Source: Chromobacterium sp. IIBBL 290-4
GTDB lineage: Bacteria > Pseudomonadota > Gammaproteobacteria > Burkholderiales > Chromobacteriaceae
NCBI RefSeq assembly: GCF_024207115.1
Contig: NZ_CP100128.1
Coordinates: 3,782,001 to 3,846,000, forward strand
DNA length: 64,000 nucleotides
Direction of reading: 5' to 3'
Positions 42,315 through 50,748 of this stretch are shown here, piece after piece. How positions within the stretch are numbered: position 1 is the first letter of the stretch; every line of letters begins with the position of its first letter. A model generated the notes under the pieces. That model saw only the letters and a program-made list of their open reading frames with translations. It was not told the origin of the DNA and made no database searches. The position numbers and the translations under genes were made by a program.

Positions 42315-43643
42315 ATGCGGCGAATGATGGCGAGGGGACTTAGCGTGATTGCGGCTGGGCTATTGCTGGGGCACGGCCCCACGGCGCTGGCGGCGGCTTG
42401 CCCGGCTTGGGCGGAGGGCACGACTTACAAGGCCGGCGATGTCGTGAGCTACAGCAACGCCAATTATACGGCGCTGGTGGCGCATACGGCTTATGTCGGC
42501 GCCAACTGGAACCCAGCCGCCTCTCCTACCTTGTGGAGCGCGGGCGGCAGCTGCTCGGGCGGCGATCCCACCCCGCCGACGCCGCCGAATCCGCCCACGC
42601 CGCCCAGCCCGCCGCCGGGCAATACGGTTCCGTTCGCCAAGCATGCGTTGGTCGGGTATTGGCATGATTTCGCCAATCCCAGCGGGCCAGCCTTCCCCTT
42701 GTCGCAGGTCAGCGCCGACTGGGATGTGGTGGTGGTGGCGTTCGCCGATGACGCGGGCAACGGCAATGTCAGCTTCACGCTGGATCCGGCCGCGGGCAGC
42801 GCGGCGCAGTTTGTCCAGGACATCAAGGATTTGCAGGCTAAGGGCAAGAAGGTGGTGCTGTCTTTGGGCGGACAGAATGGCTCGGTGACCTTGAACAACG
42901 CGACCCAAGTGCAGAATTTCGTCAACAGCCTCTACGGCATCATCAGCCAATATGGCTTCGACGGCATCGATCTGGACCTGGAGAGCGGCAGCGGCATCGT
43001 GGTGGGCGCGCCCATCATCAACAATCTGATCACGGCGGTACAGCAGCTCAAGGCCAAGGTAGGGCCAAGCTTCTATCTGTCGATGGCGCCGGAGCATCCT
43101 TATGTGCAGGGCGGCTTCGTCGCTTTCGGCGGCAATTGGGGCGCTTACCTGCCCATCATCGATGGCTTGCGCGACGATCTGTCGGTGATTCACGTCCAGT
43201 ATTACAACAATGGCGGCTTGTATTCGCCGTACTCTACCGGGGCGCTGGCCGAAGGTTCGGTGGACATGCTGGTGGGCGGCAGCAAGATGCTGATCGAGGG
43301 CTTCCCCATCGCCAACGGCGCTTCGGGCAGCTTCAAGGGCTTGAGGCCCGACCAAGTGGCCGTGGGCGTGCCGTCCGGGCCTAGCTCGGCCAACTCCGGC
43401 TTTGTCAGCGCGGACACCATCGCCAAGACTTTGAGCTGCCTGACCGCGCAGAAGGGCTGCGGCAGCATTCAGCCGGCGCAAGCATATCCGACCTTTCGCG
43501 GCGTGATGAGCTGGTCCATCAACTGGGACAGGCGCGACGGCTACAACTTCAGCAAGCCGGTGGCGGCCAGCCTGCATCAACTGCCGGTGACGAATGCGGC
43601 CAGCAAGAAAAAAGCCGCCGGCAAGGCGCCGGCGGCTCGTTGA
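42315..43643 (+). CDS. Secreted GH18 chitinase with an N-terminal chitin-binding module
   Basis: The 442-residue enzyme should hydrolyse chitin outside the cell. It has a signal peptide (LSVIAAGLLLGHGPTALAAA), a CBM5/12 chitin-binding module (CPAWAEGTTYKAGDVVSYSN, about 28-75, with exposed Trp residues), a Pro/Thr linker (PTPPTPPNPPTPPSPPP), then the GH18 barrel (about 105-420) with the catalytic motif DGIDLDLE and later SMAPEHPYVQ, QYYNNGGLYSP and GVMSWSINWD. The C-terminus ends in a basic Lys/Ala tail overlapping an antisense terminator. AAGGAG precedes the ATG at 42315. In Chromobacterium chitinases are commonly quorum-controlled; I see no binding site to prove it here. Confidence 0.93.
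   Translation: MRRMMARGLSVIAAGLLLGHGPTALAAACPAWAEGTTYKAGDVVSYSNANYTALVAHTAYVGANWNPAASPTLWSAGGSCSGGDPTPPTPPNPPTPPSPPPGNTVPFAKHALVGYWHDFANPSGPAFPLSQVSADWDVVVVAFADDAGNGNVSFTLDPAAGSAAQFVQDIKDLQAKGKKVVLSLGGQNGSVTLNNATQVQNFVNSLYGIISQYGFDGIDLDLESGSGIVVGAPIINNLITAVQQLKAKVGPSFYLSMAPEHPYVQGGFVAFGGNWGAYLPIIDGLRDDLSVIHVQYYNNGGLYSPYSTGALAEGSVDMLVGGSKMLIEGFPIANGASGSFKGLRPDQVAVGVPSGPSSANSGFVSADTIAKTLSCLTAQKGCGSIQPAQAYPTFRGVMSWSINWDRRDGYNFSKPVAASLHQLPVTNAASKKKAAGKAPAAR
43608..43637 (-). terminator. Minus-strand terminator embedded in the chitinase 3' end
   Basis: AGCCGCCGGC / GCCGGCGGCT with a five-base loop, followed on the minus strand by TTTTTTC. It lies 88 bases beyond the first parvulin gene's stop and within the last codons of the chitinase gene. 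Confidence 0.7.
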
Positions 43644-43725
43644 TCCTTTGTCAGCTTGGGCGCTTTAGCGCAGCGCTGGCCATGCCGGCGCTGCTTCATT
43701 TTTTGGCGCTTCGCTGTCGCGGGGC

Positions 43726-44451
43726 TCAAGCGGTCATTTGGTAGCCGCTGATCTGGGCGGACGACACCAGGCCGTTCAGGTATTCGTGCATGGCTTGATT
43801 CATCGCCAGGTCGCTCAGGTATTGCTGCAGGCGTTCCTTGATCTCGTCGAAGCCGATCTTGCCGCCTTCCTCGCGCTGCTCAACCTGAATGATGTGGTAG
43901 CCGAACTGGGTTTCCACCAGGTGCGGGGTGATGTCGCCGGCGGCGGTGCTGAATACCGCTTGTTCGAATTCCGGCACCATCTGGCCGCGGCCGAATTGGC
44001 CAAGGCTGCCGCCTTGCTTGCCGGACGGGCAGGTGGAGTGCTCTTGCGCCAGCGCGGCGAAGCGGGACGGCGTGGCTTGCACTTCCGCCAGGATGCCTTC
44101 GGCCTTGGCCTTGATCAGGCCGGCTTCCAGGCCTTCGCCCTTGGGCAGCAGGATGTGGTTGGCCACGGCGCTTTCGCCGGTGTTGAAACGGTCCGGGTAT
44201 TGCTCATAGAAGGCCTTGGAGCTGGCTTCGTCAACCGGCTCGATTTGCAGCTCGCGGTCCAGCAGCGTCTGGATGGCTTGCTGTTCGTCAGCGGCTTCAA
44301 TGCCTTCAGCCTGGGCCTTTTGCACCAGCAGGGTGTGCAGGATCAGTTGCTGGATGGCGGTGTCGCGCGGGCTCGGGGTGTCCGCGTAGTGGTCCAGTTG
44401 GGACGCGATCATTTCTTCGCTGATTTCAACGCCGTTGACGATGATGGTCAT
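43726..44451 (-). CDS. Parvulin-type peptidyl-prolyl isomerase without signal peptide
   Basis: The 241-residue protein has an N-terminal helical region (about 1-95) and a parvulin domain (about 100-215): AVANHILLPKGEGL, ALAQEHSTCPSGKQGGSLGQ, FGRGQMVPEFEQAVF, VETQFGYHIIQV. It starts MTIIVNGVEIS after an AGGAAAA ribosome site; a longer frame to 44622 has no start signal. Lacking a signal peptide, it is probably cytoplasmic, close to NifM/PpiC-type proteins. It is one of three parvulin genes in a row. Confidence 0.87.
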   Translation of the reverse strand: MTIIVNGVEISEEMIASQLDHYADTPSPRDTAIQQLILHTLLVQKAQAEGIEAADEQQAIQTLLDRELQIEPVDEASSKAFYEQYPDRFNTGESAVANHILLPKGEGLEAGLIKAKAEGILAEVQATPSRFAALAQEHSTCPSGKQGGSLGQFGRGQMVPEFEQAVFSTAAGDITPHLVETQFGYHIIQVEQREEGGKIGFDEIKERLQQYLSDLAMNQAMHEYLNGLVSSAQISGYQMTA

Positions 44452-44602
44452 GAGTTTTCCTGTGTGGCGCACGCAAAGCGTGGCTGGGTGGGGCCGTCGG
44501 ACGGCCGGTGAATCGGGCAGGCGGGCCTGCGGATGACGGCGCATGCGCCGAGCGATGCCGGCGAAGGTAAGCGCAGCGGCTGGCGCTGTCAAGCGATGGC
44601 AA

Positions 44603-44632
44603 AGAAAAAGGGACGACAGCATGTCGTCCCTT
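44603..44632 (-). terminator. Rho-independent terminator after the second parvulin gene
   Basis: AAGGGACGACA / TGTCGTCCCTT with a three-base loop; the minus strand continues TTTC, so the run is TTTTTC including the stem end. It lies 15 bases past the stop. Confidence 0.85.
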
Positions 44633-44647
44633 GGCGCTTTTGGCGGA

Positions 44648-45430
44648 TTACTGCTGGATCTGGGCCTTGGCCTTCAGGTCGCTCACGTATTTTTCCACGC
44701 GGGAGCCCATTACGCGTTGGGTCAGCTGCGGACGGATTTCATCCAGCGGCGGCACGTTGCGCTGGGTGCGCACGTCGTCCAGCTTGATCACGTGCCAGCC
44801 GAACTCGGTCTTCACCGGCTTGGCGGTCACTTCGCCCTTGGCCAGCTTGCTCATGGCTTCGGAGAACGGGGCGACGAAGGTGCCGGCTTCTTGCCAGCCC
44901 AGGTCGCCGCCATTGGCCTTGCTGCCCGGATCTTGCGACTTTTCCTTGGCCAGCTTGTCAAAAGCTTTGCCCTTCTTCAGCGCTTCGATCACGGCCTTGG
45001 CTTCGGCTTCGCTCTTCACCAGGATGTGGCGGGCGTGGAATTGCTTGGTTTCCGGCACCGAAGCCACCAGCTTGTCGTATTCGGCCTTCAGTTGCTCGTC
45101 GCTGATCGGATTGGCCTTCTCGTAGTTCTTGATCAGGCGGTTGGCCAGCGCCATGGCTTGCATATTGGCCAGCTCGGCGGCGAAGTCGGGCGACTTGTCC
45201 AGGCCTTGCTTGACAGCTTCCTGGCGCAGCACTTCGGCGGTGACCAGTTGGTCCTTGATCTGGTCGCGGGCTTGCGGGGTCACGTTTTGACCCTGGGCTT
45301 CCATCATCTTCGCGACGGCGTCGATGCGGGCGTCGGAGATCTGCTGGCCGTTGATAGTCGGGCCGGCAATGGCGATGGCGCTGCCAGCCAGGGCGGCGAC
45401 GACGGCGGATGTCAGCAGGAGTTTACGCAT
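44648..45430 (-). CDS. Periplasmic PpiC-type parvulin isomerase
   Basis: The 260-residue protein has a signal peptide (LLTSAVVAALAGSAIAIA), a helical chaperone-like region (about 25-130) and a parvulin domain (about 130-230): QFHARHILVKSEAEAKAVIE, SQDPGSKANGGDLGWQEAG, FGWHVIKLDDVR. It likely helps fold outer-membrane or secreted proteins, like SurA/PpiD relatives. It lies 30 bases after the third parvulin gene in the same direction, so the two may be cotranscribed; they look like an old duplication. Confidence 0.88.
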   Translation of the reverse strand: MRKLLLTSAVVAALAGSAIAIAGPTINGQQISDARIDAVAKMMEAQGQNVTPQARDQIKDQLVTAEVLRQEAVKQGLDKSPDFAAELANMQAMALANRLIKNYEKANPISDEQLKAEYDKLVASVPETKQFHARHILVKSEAEAKAVIEALKKGKAFDKLAKEKSQDPGSKANGGDLGWQEAGTFVAPFSEAMSKLAKGEVTAKPVKTEFGWHVIKLDDVRTQRNVPPLDEIRPQLTQRVMGSRVEKYVSDLKAKAQIQQ

Positions 45431-45460
45431 GTTGTTCTATTCCTGATTGATTAGGACGGG

Positions 45461-46249
45461 TTATTGGATCTTGCTTTTGGCGCGCAGTTCTTCCACGGCC
45501 TTGGCAATGGCTTCTTCCTGCAGCTGACGGCCCAGTTGGGGCTTGATCTGCTCCAGCGGCGGCACTTGGGCGGCGCGGATGTCGGCGATCTTGAATACAT
45601 GCCAGCCGGCCGGCGATTGGTAGGGCTCGGCGCTGACCTGGCCCTTGGAGATCTTCTGCAGGGCTTCGGCCAGTTTGGGGTCCATCTGGGACAGATTGCC
45701 CCAGCTCATGTCGCCGCCGTTTTGCTTGGATGCCGGATCGATGGAACGGGTCTTGACCAGGTCCTCGAACTTGGAGCCTTTCTTCAGCTGGGCGATGACT
45801 TTTTGCGCGTCGTCCTTGTTGACCAGCATGATCTGGTAGGCGTGCACTTCCTTGGTGTTGCCCACTTGCGCGGCCAGTTGGTCGTAACGCGCCTTGATTT
45901 GCGCGTCGCCGATGCCGGACTTGTCGGCGATGTCGGCGAACAGGGCGTCGCGCAGCAGTTCGGCGCGTAGCTCATCCAGGCGCTTGGTGAACAGGGGCTG
46001 CTTGTCCAGGCCGCGGCGCACCGCCTCTTGCAGGATGACTTCGCGGTTGATCAGCGAGCCTTTCAGTTGCTCGCGCAGTTCAGGCGAGTCTTGAACCTTG
46101 CCGCCGTTGCTTTGCACTACGTTGGCGACGGCTGCGTCCAGCGCGCTCTTGTCGATGGCGGTGCCGTTGACGACCGCGATGGATTCGGCTGCGGCCGGCA
46201 GGCTGATGGAAGCTGCCAGCAGCAGCGCGGCGATACGGGAGTGCTTCAT
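45461..46249 (-). CDS. Periplasmic PpiC-type parvulin isomerase, paralogue
   Basis: The 262-residue protein has a signal peptide (IAALLLAASISLPAAAES), a helical N-terminal part (SALDAAVANVVQSNGGKVQD, RGLDKQPLFTKRLDELRAEL) and a parvulin domain (about 135-240): EVHAYQIMLVNKDDAQKVIA, SIDPASKQNGGDMSWGNLSQ, PAGWHVFKIADIRAAQVPPL. Compared with the neighbour, the substrate-site His of QFHARHI is changed to Tyr (VHAYQI), which may lower isomerase activity. The gene follows bolA by 19 bases. Confidence 0.87.
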   Translation of the reverse strand: MKHSRIAALLLAASISLPAAAESIAVVNGTAIDKSALDAAVANVVQSNGGKVQDSPELREQLKGSLINREVILQEAVRRGLDKQPLFTKRLDELRAELLRDALFADIADKSGIGDAQIKARYDQLAAQVGNTKEVHAYQIMLVNKDDAQKVIAQLKKGSKFEDLVKTRSIDPASKQNGGDMSWGNLSQMDPKLAEALQKISKGQVSAEPYQSPAGWHVFKIADIRAAQVPPLEQIKPQLGRQLQEEAIAKAVEELRAKSKIQ

Positions 46250-46268
46250 GTTTGCCCTTTGTAGAATC

Positions 46269-46535
46269 TTAAAGTTCTTCCGGAGTGAGCGCGCGGATGG
46301 CCAGCGCGTGCACGCGGCTGGTCATCAGGTCGCCCAGCGTCTGATAGATCAACCGGTGGCGCTGGATGCGGCCCAAGCCGGCAAAGCGAGCGCTGACTAT
46401 GGTCAACGTATAATGGCCGCCACCGCCTTTGGCGCCGGCATGGCCGGCGTGCAGGGCGCTGTCGTCCTGAATGTCGATGTGGTCCGGCGCCAGAGACTGC
46501 AGCGCCGCTTCCAGCATCTCAATCGTGCTGCTCAT
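46269..46535 (-). CDS. BolA-family protein
   Basis: The 88-residue protein has the BolA fold: [40 protein letters not shown], then [38 protein letters not shown]. BolA proteins work with monothiol glutaredoxins on iron-sulfur clusters or bind DNA. The GGGGHYTL segment and the conserved final His (VHALAI) are intact. Its ATG overlaps the yciI stop by four bases. Confidence 0.92.
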   Translation of the reverse strand: MSSTIEMLEAALQSLAPDHIDIQDDSALHAGHAGAKGGGGHYTLTIVSARFAGLGRIQRHRLIYQTLGDLMTSRVHALAIRALTPEEL

Positions 46536-46834
46536 GCGGGGAATACCTGGCGAAACGGTTTGACTTCCACGCTGGCGTAAACGCCGGCGTCCTTGTATGG
46601 ATCGGCGTCGGCCCAGGCTTGGGCATCGGCCAGCGAGGGAAACTCGGCCACGATCAGGCTGCCAGAAAAGCCCGCCGGGCCGGGATCGATGCTGTCGATG
46701 GCGGGGCAGGGGCCGGCCAGCTTGAGCCGGCCTTGATCCTGCAAGGCTTGCAGCCGGGCGAGGTGGGCAGGGCGGGAGGCCAGGCGCTTGTCCAGCGTGC
46801 CGGGCGCGTCATGACCCAGGATCACATACAGCAT
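46532..46834 (-). CDS. yciI: YciI-like protein
   Basis: The 100-residue protein has the ferredoxin-like YCII fold ([60 protein letters not shown]). The His-Asp pair (GHDAPG and DPY) conserved in YciI is present. Its function is not settled. The start overlaps the yciB stop (TAATG) and its stop overlaps bolA, so three genes are translationally coupled. Confidence 0.9.
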   Translation of the reverse strand: MLYVILGHDAPGTLDKRLASRPAHLARLQALQDQGRLKLAGPCPAIDSIDPGPAGFSGSLIVAEFPSLADAQAWADADPYKDAGVYASVEVKPFRQVFPA

Positions 46835-47367
46835 TATTTTTTTTCCTCGATGTACTTGGCCAGGAACAGGCTCTGGGCGATGACGAACAGCAACATCAGC
46901 CCCATGCCGCCGAATAGCTTGAAGTTGACCCACACGTCTTCGCTGAAGTGGTAGGCGACAAACAGGTTGAGCCCGCCCATAAAGGCGAAGAAGCCGGTCC
47001 AGGCCCAGGTCAGCTTGCGCCACACCGGATCGGGCATGCTGATTTGCTGGCCCATCATCAGGCGCAGCCCGCTCTTGCCCAGCAAGTCGCTGATCAGCAG
47101 GCCGCCGCCCATCACCCAGTACAGCACGGTGGGTTTCCACATGATGAAGTGTTTGTCATGCAGCAACAGCGTCGCGCCGCCCAGCACCACGATCAAGCCC
47201 AGGCTCACCCATTGCATGGTGTCCACCTTGCGATGCTTGATCCAGGCCCAGGCCACCATCAGAACTGTGGCGGCGATGGCGAAGCCGGTGGCGACGAACA
47301 TGTCCCGGGTCAGCCAATAGGCGCCGAAGAACAGCAGAACGGGTAAAAGGTCGGTAAAAAATTTCAT
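46834..47367 (-). CDS. yciB: Inner-membrane septation protein YciB/IspZ
   Basis: The 177-residue integral membrane protein has five predicted helices ([92 protein letters not shown]). WKPTVLYW, and [20 protein letters not shown] are family signatures. YciB takes part in envelope and septum synthesis. ATG 47367 is chosen over 47403 as the family starts MKFF. Confidence 0.9.
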   Translation of the reverse strand: MKFFTDLLPVLLFFGAYWLTRDMFVATGFAIAATVLMVAWAWIKHRKVDTMQWVSLGLIVVLGGATLLLHDKHFIMWKPTVLYWVMGGGLLISDLLGKSGLRLMMGQQISMPDPVWRKLTWAWTGFFAFMGGLNLFVAYHFSEDVWVNFKLFGGMGLMLLFVIAQSLFLAKYIEEKK

Positions 47368-47427
47368 GCGGGTGATTATGCGGGCTGACGCCGGCATATT
47401 CAAGCCGCGCCAGCCCTGGCCTCGGGC

Positions 47428-48369
47428 TTATCGGTTAGTTTGTTTTACCACGCTCAGCGCGCTGGCCACCAGACCGCCGACGTCGGCGACATTGCTTGGC
47501 ATGATGATGGTATTGTTTTCCTTGGCCAATTTGCCGAAGGCGGCGATGTATTGCTCGGCCACCTTGAGGTTGACCGCCTCCAGGCCGCCCTCGGTGCGGA
47601 CGGCGCCGGCGATGCGGTTGATCGCGTCCGCGGTGGCGTCGGCCACCAGCCGGATGGCTTCGGCTTCGCCCACCGCCTGGTTGATGGCCGCTTGCTTGCC
47701 GCCCTCGGAGTTGTTGATGGTGGCTTGCATCTCGCCCTGGGACTTCTGGATGGCGGCTTCGCGCGCGCCGGTGGCCAGGTTGATCTGCTCCACTTTCAAG
47801 CCTTCGGATTGGGCGATGCGGGCGCGTTTTTCGCGCTCGGCGGTGATCTGGGCCTGCATGGCGTGCAGAATGTCCTGCGGCGGCACCAGGTCTTTGATTT
47901 CATAGCGCAACACCTTGACGCCCCAGTTGATGGCGGCTTCGTCCAGCGAGGCCACCACGCTGCGATTGATGTCGTCGCGCTCCTCGAAGGTTTTGTCCAG
48001 CTCCAGCTTGCCTATCACCGAGCGCAGCGTGGTTTGCGACAGCTGGGTGATGGCGACGATGTAGTTGCTGGTGCCATAGGAAGCCAGCTTGGCGTCGGTC
48101 ACCTGGAAATACAGAATGCCGTCCACCTTCAGCTGGGTGTTGTCGCGGGTGATGCAGATCTGGCTGGGCACATCCAGCGGGATTTCCTTCAGGCTGTGCT
48201 TGTAGGCGATGCGGTCGACAAAGGGCGTGATGATGTTGAGGCCTGGCGTCAGGGTGGCATGATAGCGGCCCAGCCGCTCCACGATATAGGCATGCTGCTG
48301 CGGCACCACCGCCAGCGATTTGAAAATGAAAATAACGACTGCGACAAACAGTATCAGGGCGATTTCCAT
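47428..48369 (-). CDS. qmcA: SPFH/stomatin-family membrane protein (QmcA-like)
   Basis: The 313-residue protein has one N-terminal membrane anchor (IALILFVAVVIFIFKSLAVV), then an SPFH domain (about 25-180; YIVERLGRYHATLTPGLNII, TPFVDRIAYKHSLKE, DLVPPQDILHAM) and an Ala/Glu-rich coiled coil (AEREKRARIAQSEG, GGKQAAINQAVGEAEAIRLV). Such proteins form membrane microdomain scaffolds and support proteases. It is followed by nothing in the operon but preceded five bases upstream by nfeD, the standard partner. Confidence 0.9.
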   Translation of the reverse strand: MEIALILFVAVVIFIFKSLAVVPQQHAYIVERLGRYHATLTPGLNIITPFVDRIAYKHSLKEIPLDVPSQICITRDNTQLKVDGILYFQVTDAKLASYGTSNYIVAITQLSQTTLRSVIGKLELDKTFEERDDINRSVVASLDEAAINWGVKVLRYEIKDLVPPQDILHAMQAQITAEREKRARIAQSEGLKVEQINLATGAREAAIQKSQGEMQATINNSEGGKQAAINQAVGEAEAIRLVADATADAINRIAGAVRTEGGLEAVNLKVAEQYIAAFGKLAKENNTIIMPSNVADVGGLVASALSVVKQTNR

Positions 48370-48374
48370 ATTTT

Positions 48375-48800
48375 TTATTCCGGTTGTTGCGACGATATTT
48401 TGAATAGGTTGCCATCCCGGCCGGCGATGTAGCCGTTGCCGCCGGCCTGCAGCTGGTCATCCAGCAGCTCGGCGTCCCACTCCGCGCCGCGGTAATGGAT
48501 GCGGGCATGTCGGGGCGGCGCCAGGCTGATGATGGAGACAGGACGGCCCCAGTCCGGGTCGTCCTGAGGCAGGGCTTGCGGGCGCGGCTGGCGGCGTTTG
48601 CGCTGGCGCACAAGGATCAGGCCTATGGCGCCGCCTACGCTGGCGATCAGCCATTGGGCCAGCTCCGGCGCGCCCAGCCAGGCAGCCAGCCCGCCGCAGG
48701 CGAAGGCGGCGGAGATGACCAGCAGGTAGAAGGTGCCGGACATGAATTCGGCGATCAGCGCCGCCAGGGCGCAGATCAGCCAGAATGTGATGGCTTGCAA
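48375..48800 (-). CDS. NfeD-family membrane protein
   Basis: The 141-residue protein has two to three membrane helices (WLICALAALIAEFMSGTFYL; LVISAAFACGGLAAWL; LIASVGGAIGLILVR) and an OB-fold-like C-terminal domain (RIHYRGAEWDAELLDDQLQA, GGNGYIAGRDGNLFKI). NfeD proteins are encoded next to stomatins and modulate them. The 5-base gap to qmcA indicates one transcript. Confidence 0.9.
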   Translation of the reverse strand: MQAITFWLICALAALIAEFMSGTFYLLVISAAFACGGLAAWLGAPELAQWLIASVGGAIGLILVRQRKRRQPRPQALPQDDPDWGRPVSIISLAPPRHARIHYRGAEWDAELLDDQLQAGGNGYIAGRDGNLFKISSQQPE

Positions 48801-48884
48801 GTGTGAGGTCCCCGGCTAAACGGCTATCAGGCATTGTCCCGCTTTAAGTTGGTGATGACAATGGTCTTGCGGGCCGGGCGGCGC

Positions 48885-49007
48885 TCATACGTGGTCGATA
48901 TCCGGAAGGAAGTGGGAGAGGTGTATGGTCTCCTCGCTGTCCAGCCAGCTTTTCTTGACGTAAACCGCCAAACCGACGATGGCGATGAGCAGCAGCAATG
49001 CAGTCAT
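48885..49007 (-). CDS. 40-residue single-span membrane protein
   Basis: A short frame MTALLLLIAIVGLAVYVKKS followed by WLDSEETIHLSHFLPDIDHV and TGA. It has one hydrophobic helix, a positively charged boundary (VKKSW) and an acidic, His-containing tail, with a good ribosome site AGGAG eight bases before the ATG. It diverges from the yigZ gene. The strong start context and clean membrane topology make it likely real. Function unknown. Confidence 0.65.
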   Translation of the reverse strand: MTALLLLIAIVGLAVYVKKSWLDSEETIHLSHFLPDIDHV

Positions 49008-49133
49008 GGCGGTTTCTCCTGGCAGGACTGGACTATTGATTCCAGTTTAGACCTTCCGCTTGATTTTGCCCTGCCCGCATGGGCCCGCGCGGGTTTACAA
49101 TGCCCGCCCGTTTCAGACAGCAGGATAGCCAGA

Positions 49134-49721
49134 ATGTTCCAGCTCGCCGCGCCGGCTCGCGCCGAAATCGAAATCCGCAAAAGCCGCTTCATCGGTTTGG
49201 TCTATCCAGTAGGCAGCAGGGAGGAGGCGCAAGTCCTGCTGGCGGCGATTCGCCGCGAATGGCCGGATGCCCGCCATTATTGCGCGGTGCTGCTGTGCGC
49301 GGGCGATTCCATGCTGGATGACGATGGAGAACCTTCTGGCACCGCCGCCAAACCGATGTATAACGTATTGCAGCATAAGCAGATTTCCAATGTGCTGGCG
49401 GTGGCGGTCCGCTATTTTGGCGGCATTAAATTGGGAGCGGGCGGCCTGGTTAGGGCCTATACCCAAGCTATCAACGCGGCATTGGATCAGGCGGAGCTGA
49501 TTCCGGTGCGCAAGATGCGAGGGATGCGCTTGACGGTGGATTTTTCGGCCGAGGCGCGCTTGCGCCATCTCTGCCAGGAGTTGGAGTGGCGGGTCGTCGC
49601 GCAGCAGTATGCGGAGAAAGTCGCCTTGGGTGTCGAGGCGGTGGACGAAGGCTTGAGCGACAAGATGGCCCTGCTGCGCGACAAGCTGGCTGGCGCGGTG
49701 GAGATTCAGCAAGCGGAGTGA
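49134..49721 (+). CDS. yigZ: YigZ/IMPACT-family protein
   Basis: The 195-residue protein has the UPF0029 N-terminal domain (EIEIRKSRFIGLVYPVGSRE, RHYCAVLLCAGDSMLDDDGE, PSGTAAKPMYNVLQHKQISN, VRYFGGIKLGAGGLVRAY) and a shorter C-terminal ferredoxin-like domain. IMPACT/YIH1 homologues bind translation factors in eukaryotes; the bacterial role is unsettled. The ATG at 49134 follows AGGATA. Confidence 0.88.
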   Translation: MFQLAAPARAEIEIRKSRFIGLVYPVGSREEAQVLLAAIRREWPDARHYCAVLLCAGDSMLDDDGEPSGTAAKPMYNVLQHKQISNVLAVAVRYFGGIKLGAGGLVRAYTQAINAALDQAELIPVRKMRGMRLTVDFSAEARLRHLCQELEWRVVAQQYAEKVALGVEAVDEGLSDKMALLRDKLAGAVEIQQAE

Positions 49722-49748
49722 TGGGCGGGAAGAACAGGAGGCTGGGAA

Positions 49749-50681
49749 ATGTCGCAAAAACAGTATCGATTGGTGACGCGCAGCGATTTTGACGGCTTGG
49801 TGTGCGCCGTGCTGCTCAATGAGCTGAATTTGATCAATGAGGTGAAATTCGCCCATCCCAAGGATATGCAGGACGGCAAGGTGGACATCACCGGCGACGA
49901 CATCACCACCAACCTGCCTTATGTCGCCAAAGCGCATCTGGTGTTTGATCACCATCTGTCGGAAACGCTGCGCAACGCCACCGACGTCGACAATTACGTG
50001 ATCGATCCGCGCGCGCCGTCCGCCGCGCGGGTGGTGTACAACCATTACGGCGGCAAGCAGGTTTTCGCCAATATCGGCGATGAGATGATGGAGGCGGTGG
50101 ACAAGGCCGATTCCGCCCAGTTCAGCACCGAGGAAATCCTCAATCCCAAAGGCTGGGTGCTGTTGAACTATCTGATGGACGCCCGCACCGGGCTGGGGCG
50201 CTTCCGCGAGTTCAAGGTCAGCAACTTTCAGCTGATGATGGATTTGATAGGCTATTGCCGCAATCATTCGATAGACGAGATTTTGCAGTTGCCGGACGTG
50301 CAGGAGCGGGTGGCGCTATATCGCGAGCACGAGGCGCTGGCCAAGGAGCAGATCCGCCGCTGTTCGCGGGTGCATGGCAACTTGGTGGTCTTGAATCTGC
50401 TGCATGAGGAGGTGATCCATCCGACCAACCGCTTCATGATTTACGCGCTGTTTCCCGATTGCAATATCTCCATCCATCAAATGTGGGGCGTGAACAAGCA
50501 GAACACGGTATTCGCGGTGGGCAAGTCCATCGTCAACCGCACGTCGAGCACCAATGTCGGCGCCTTGATGCTGCAATACGGCGGCGGCGGCCATGAGGCG
50601 GCGGGCACCTGCCAGGTGGGGCATGATCAGGCCGAGGATGTGCTGGATGAATTGATAGCCCGCATTCGCGGCCACGGTTGA
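49749..50681 (+). CDS. DHH/DHHA1-family phosphoesterase (exopolyphosphatase-like)
   Basis: The 310-residue protein has the DHH metal motifs: TRSDFDGLVCAVLL (Asp pair, about 11-24), LVFDHHLSET (the DHH, about 64) and DKADSAQ (about 116), then a DHHA1 domain with the substrate loop GGGGHEAAGTCQV (about 278). Relatives cleave oligoribonucleotides, cyclic dinucleotides (NrnA, GdpP) or polyphosphate; the substrate is undecided. A c-di-GMP-breakdown role would fit the signalling genes in this genome, but that is speculation. It follows yigZ by 27 bases. Confidence 0.85.
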   Translation: MSQKQYRLVTRSDFDGLVCAVLLNELNLINEVKFAHPKDMQDGKVDITGDDITTNLPYVAKAHLVFDHHLSETLRNATDVDNYVIDPRAPSAARVVYNHYGGKQVFANIGDEMMEAVDKADSAQFSTEEILNPKGWVLLNYLMDARTGLGRFREFKVSNFQLMMDLIGYCRNHSIDEILQLPDVQERVALYREHEALAKEQIRRCSRVHGNLVVLNLLHEEVIHPTNRFMIYALFPDCNISIHQMWGVNKQNTVFAVGKSIVNRTSSTNVGALMLQYGGGGHEAAGTCQVGHDQAEDVLDELIARIRGHG

Positions 50682-50707
50682 GCGGCCGCGCTGGATTTGA
50701 CGGCGAA

Positions 50708-50745
50708 GGGCGCGCCCGCAGGCTATGCGGCGCGTCTTTTGTTTT
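50708..50745 (+). terminator. Rho-independent terminator after the DHH gene
   Basis: A GC-rich imperfect stem (GGGCGCGCC / GGCGCGTCT with G-T pairs) is followed by TTTTGTTTTG. It ends just before the HAD gene's stop on the opposite strand. Confidence 0.65.
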
Positions 50746-50748
50746 GCG

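Noticed and set aside
48834..49133. A 100-residue N-terminal extension of YigZ
   Set aside because: The family starts near MFQLAAPARAEIEIRKSR; the extension overlaps the divergent 40-residue gene and lacks a ribosome site.
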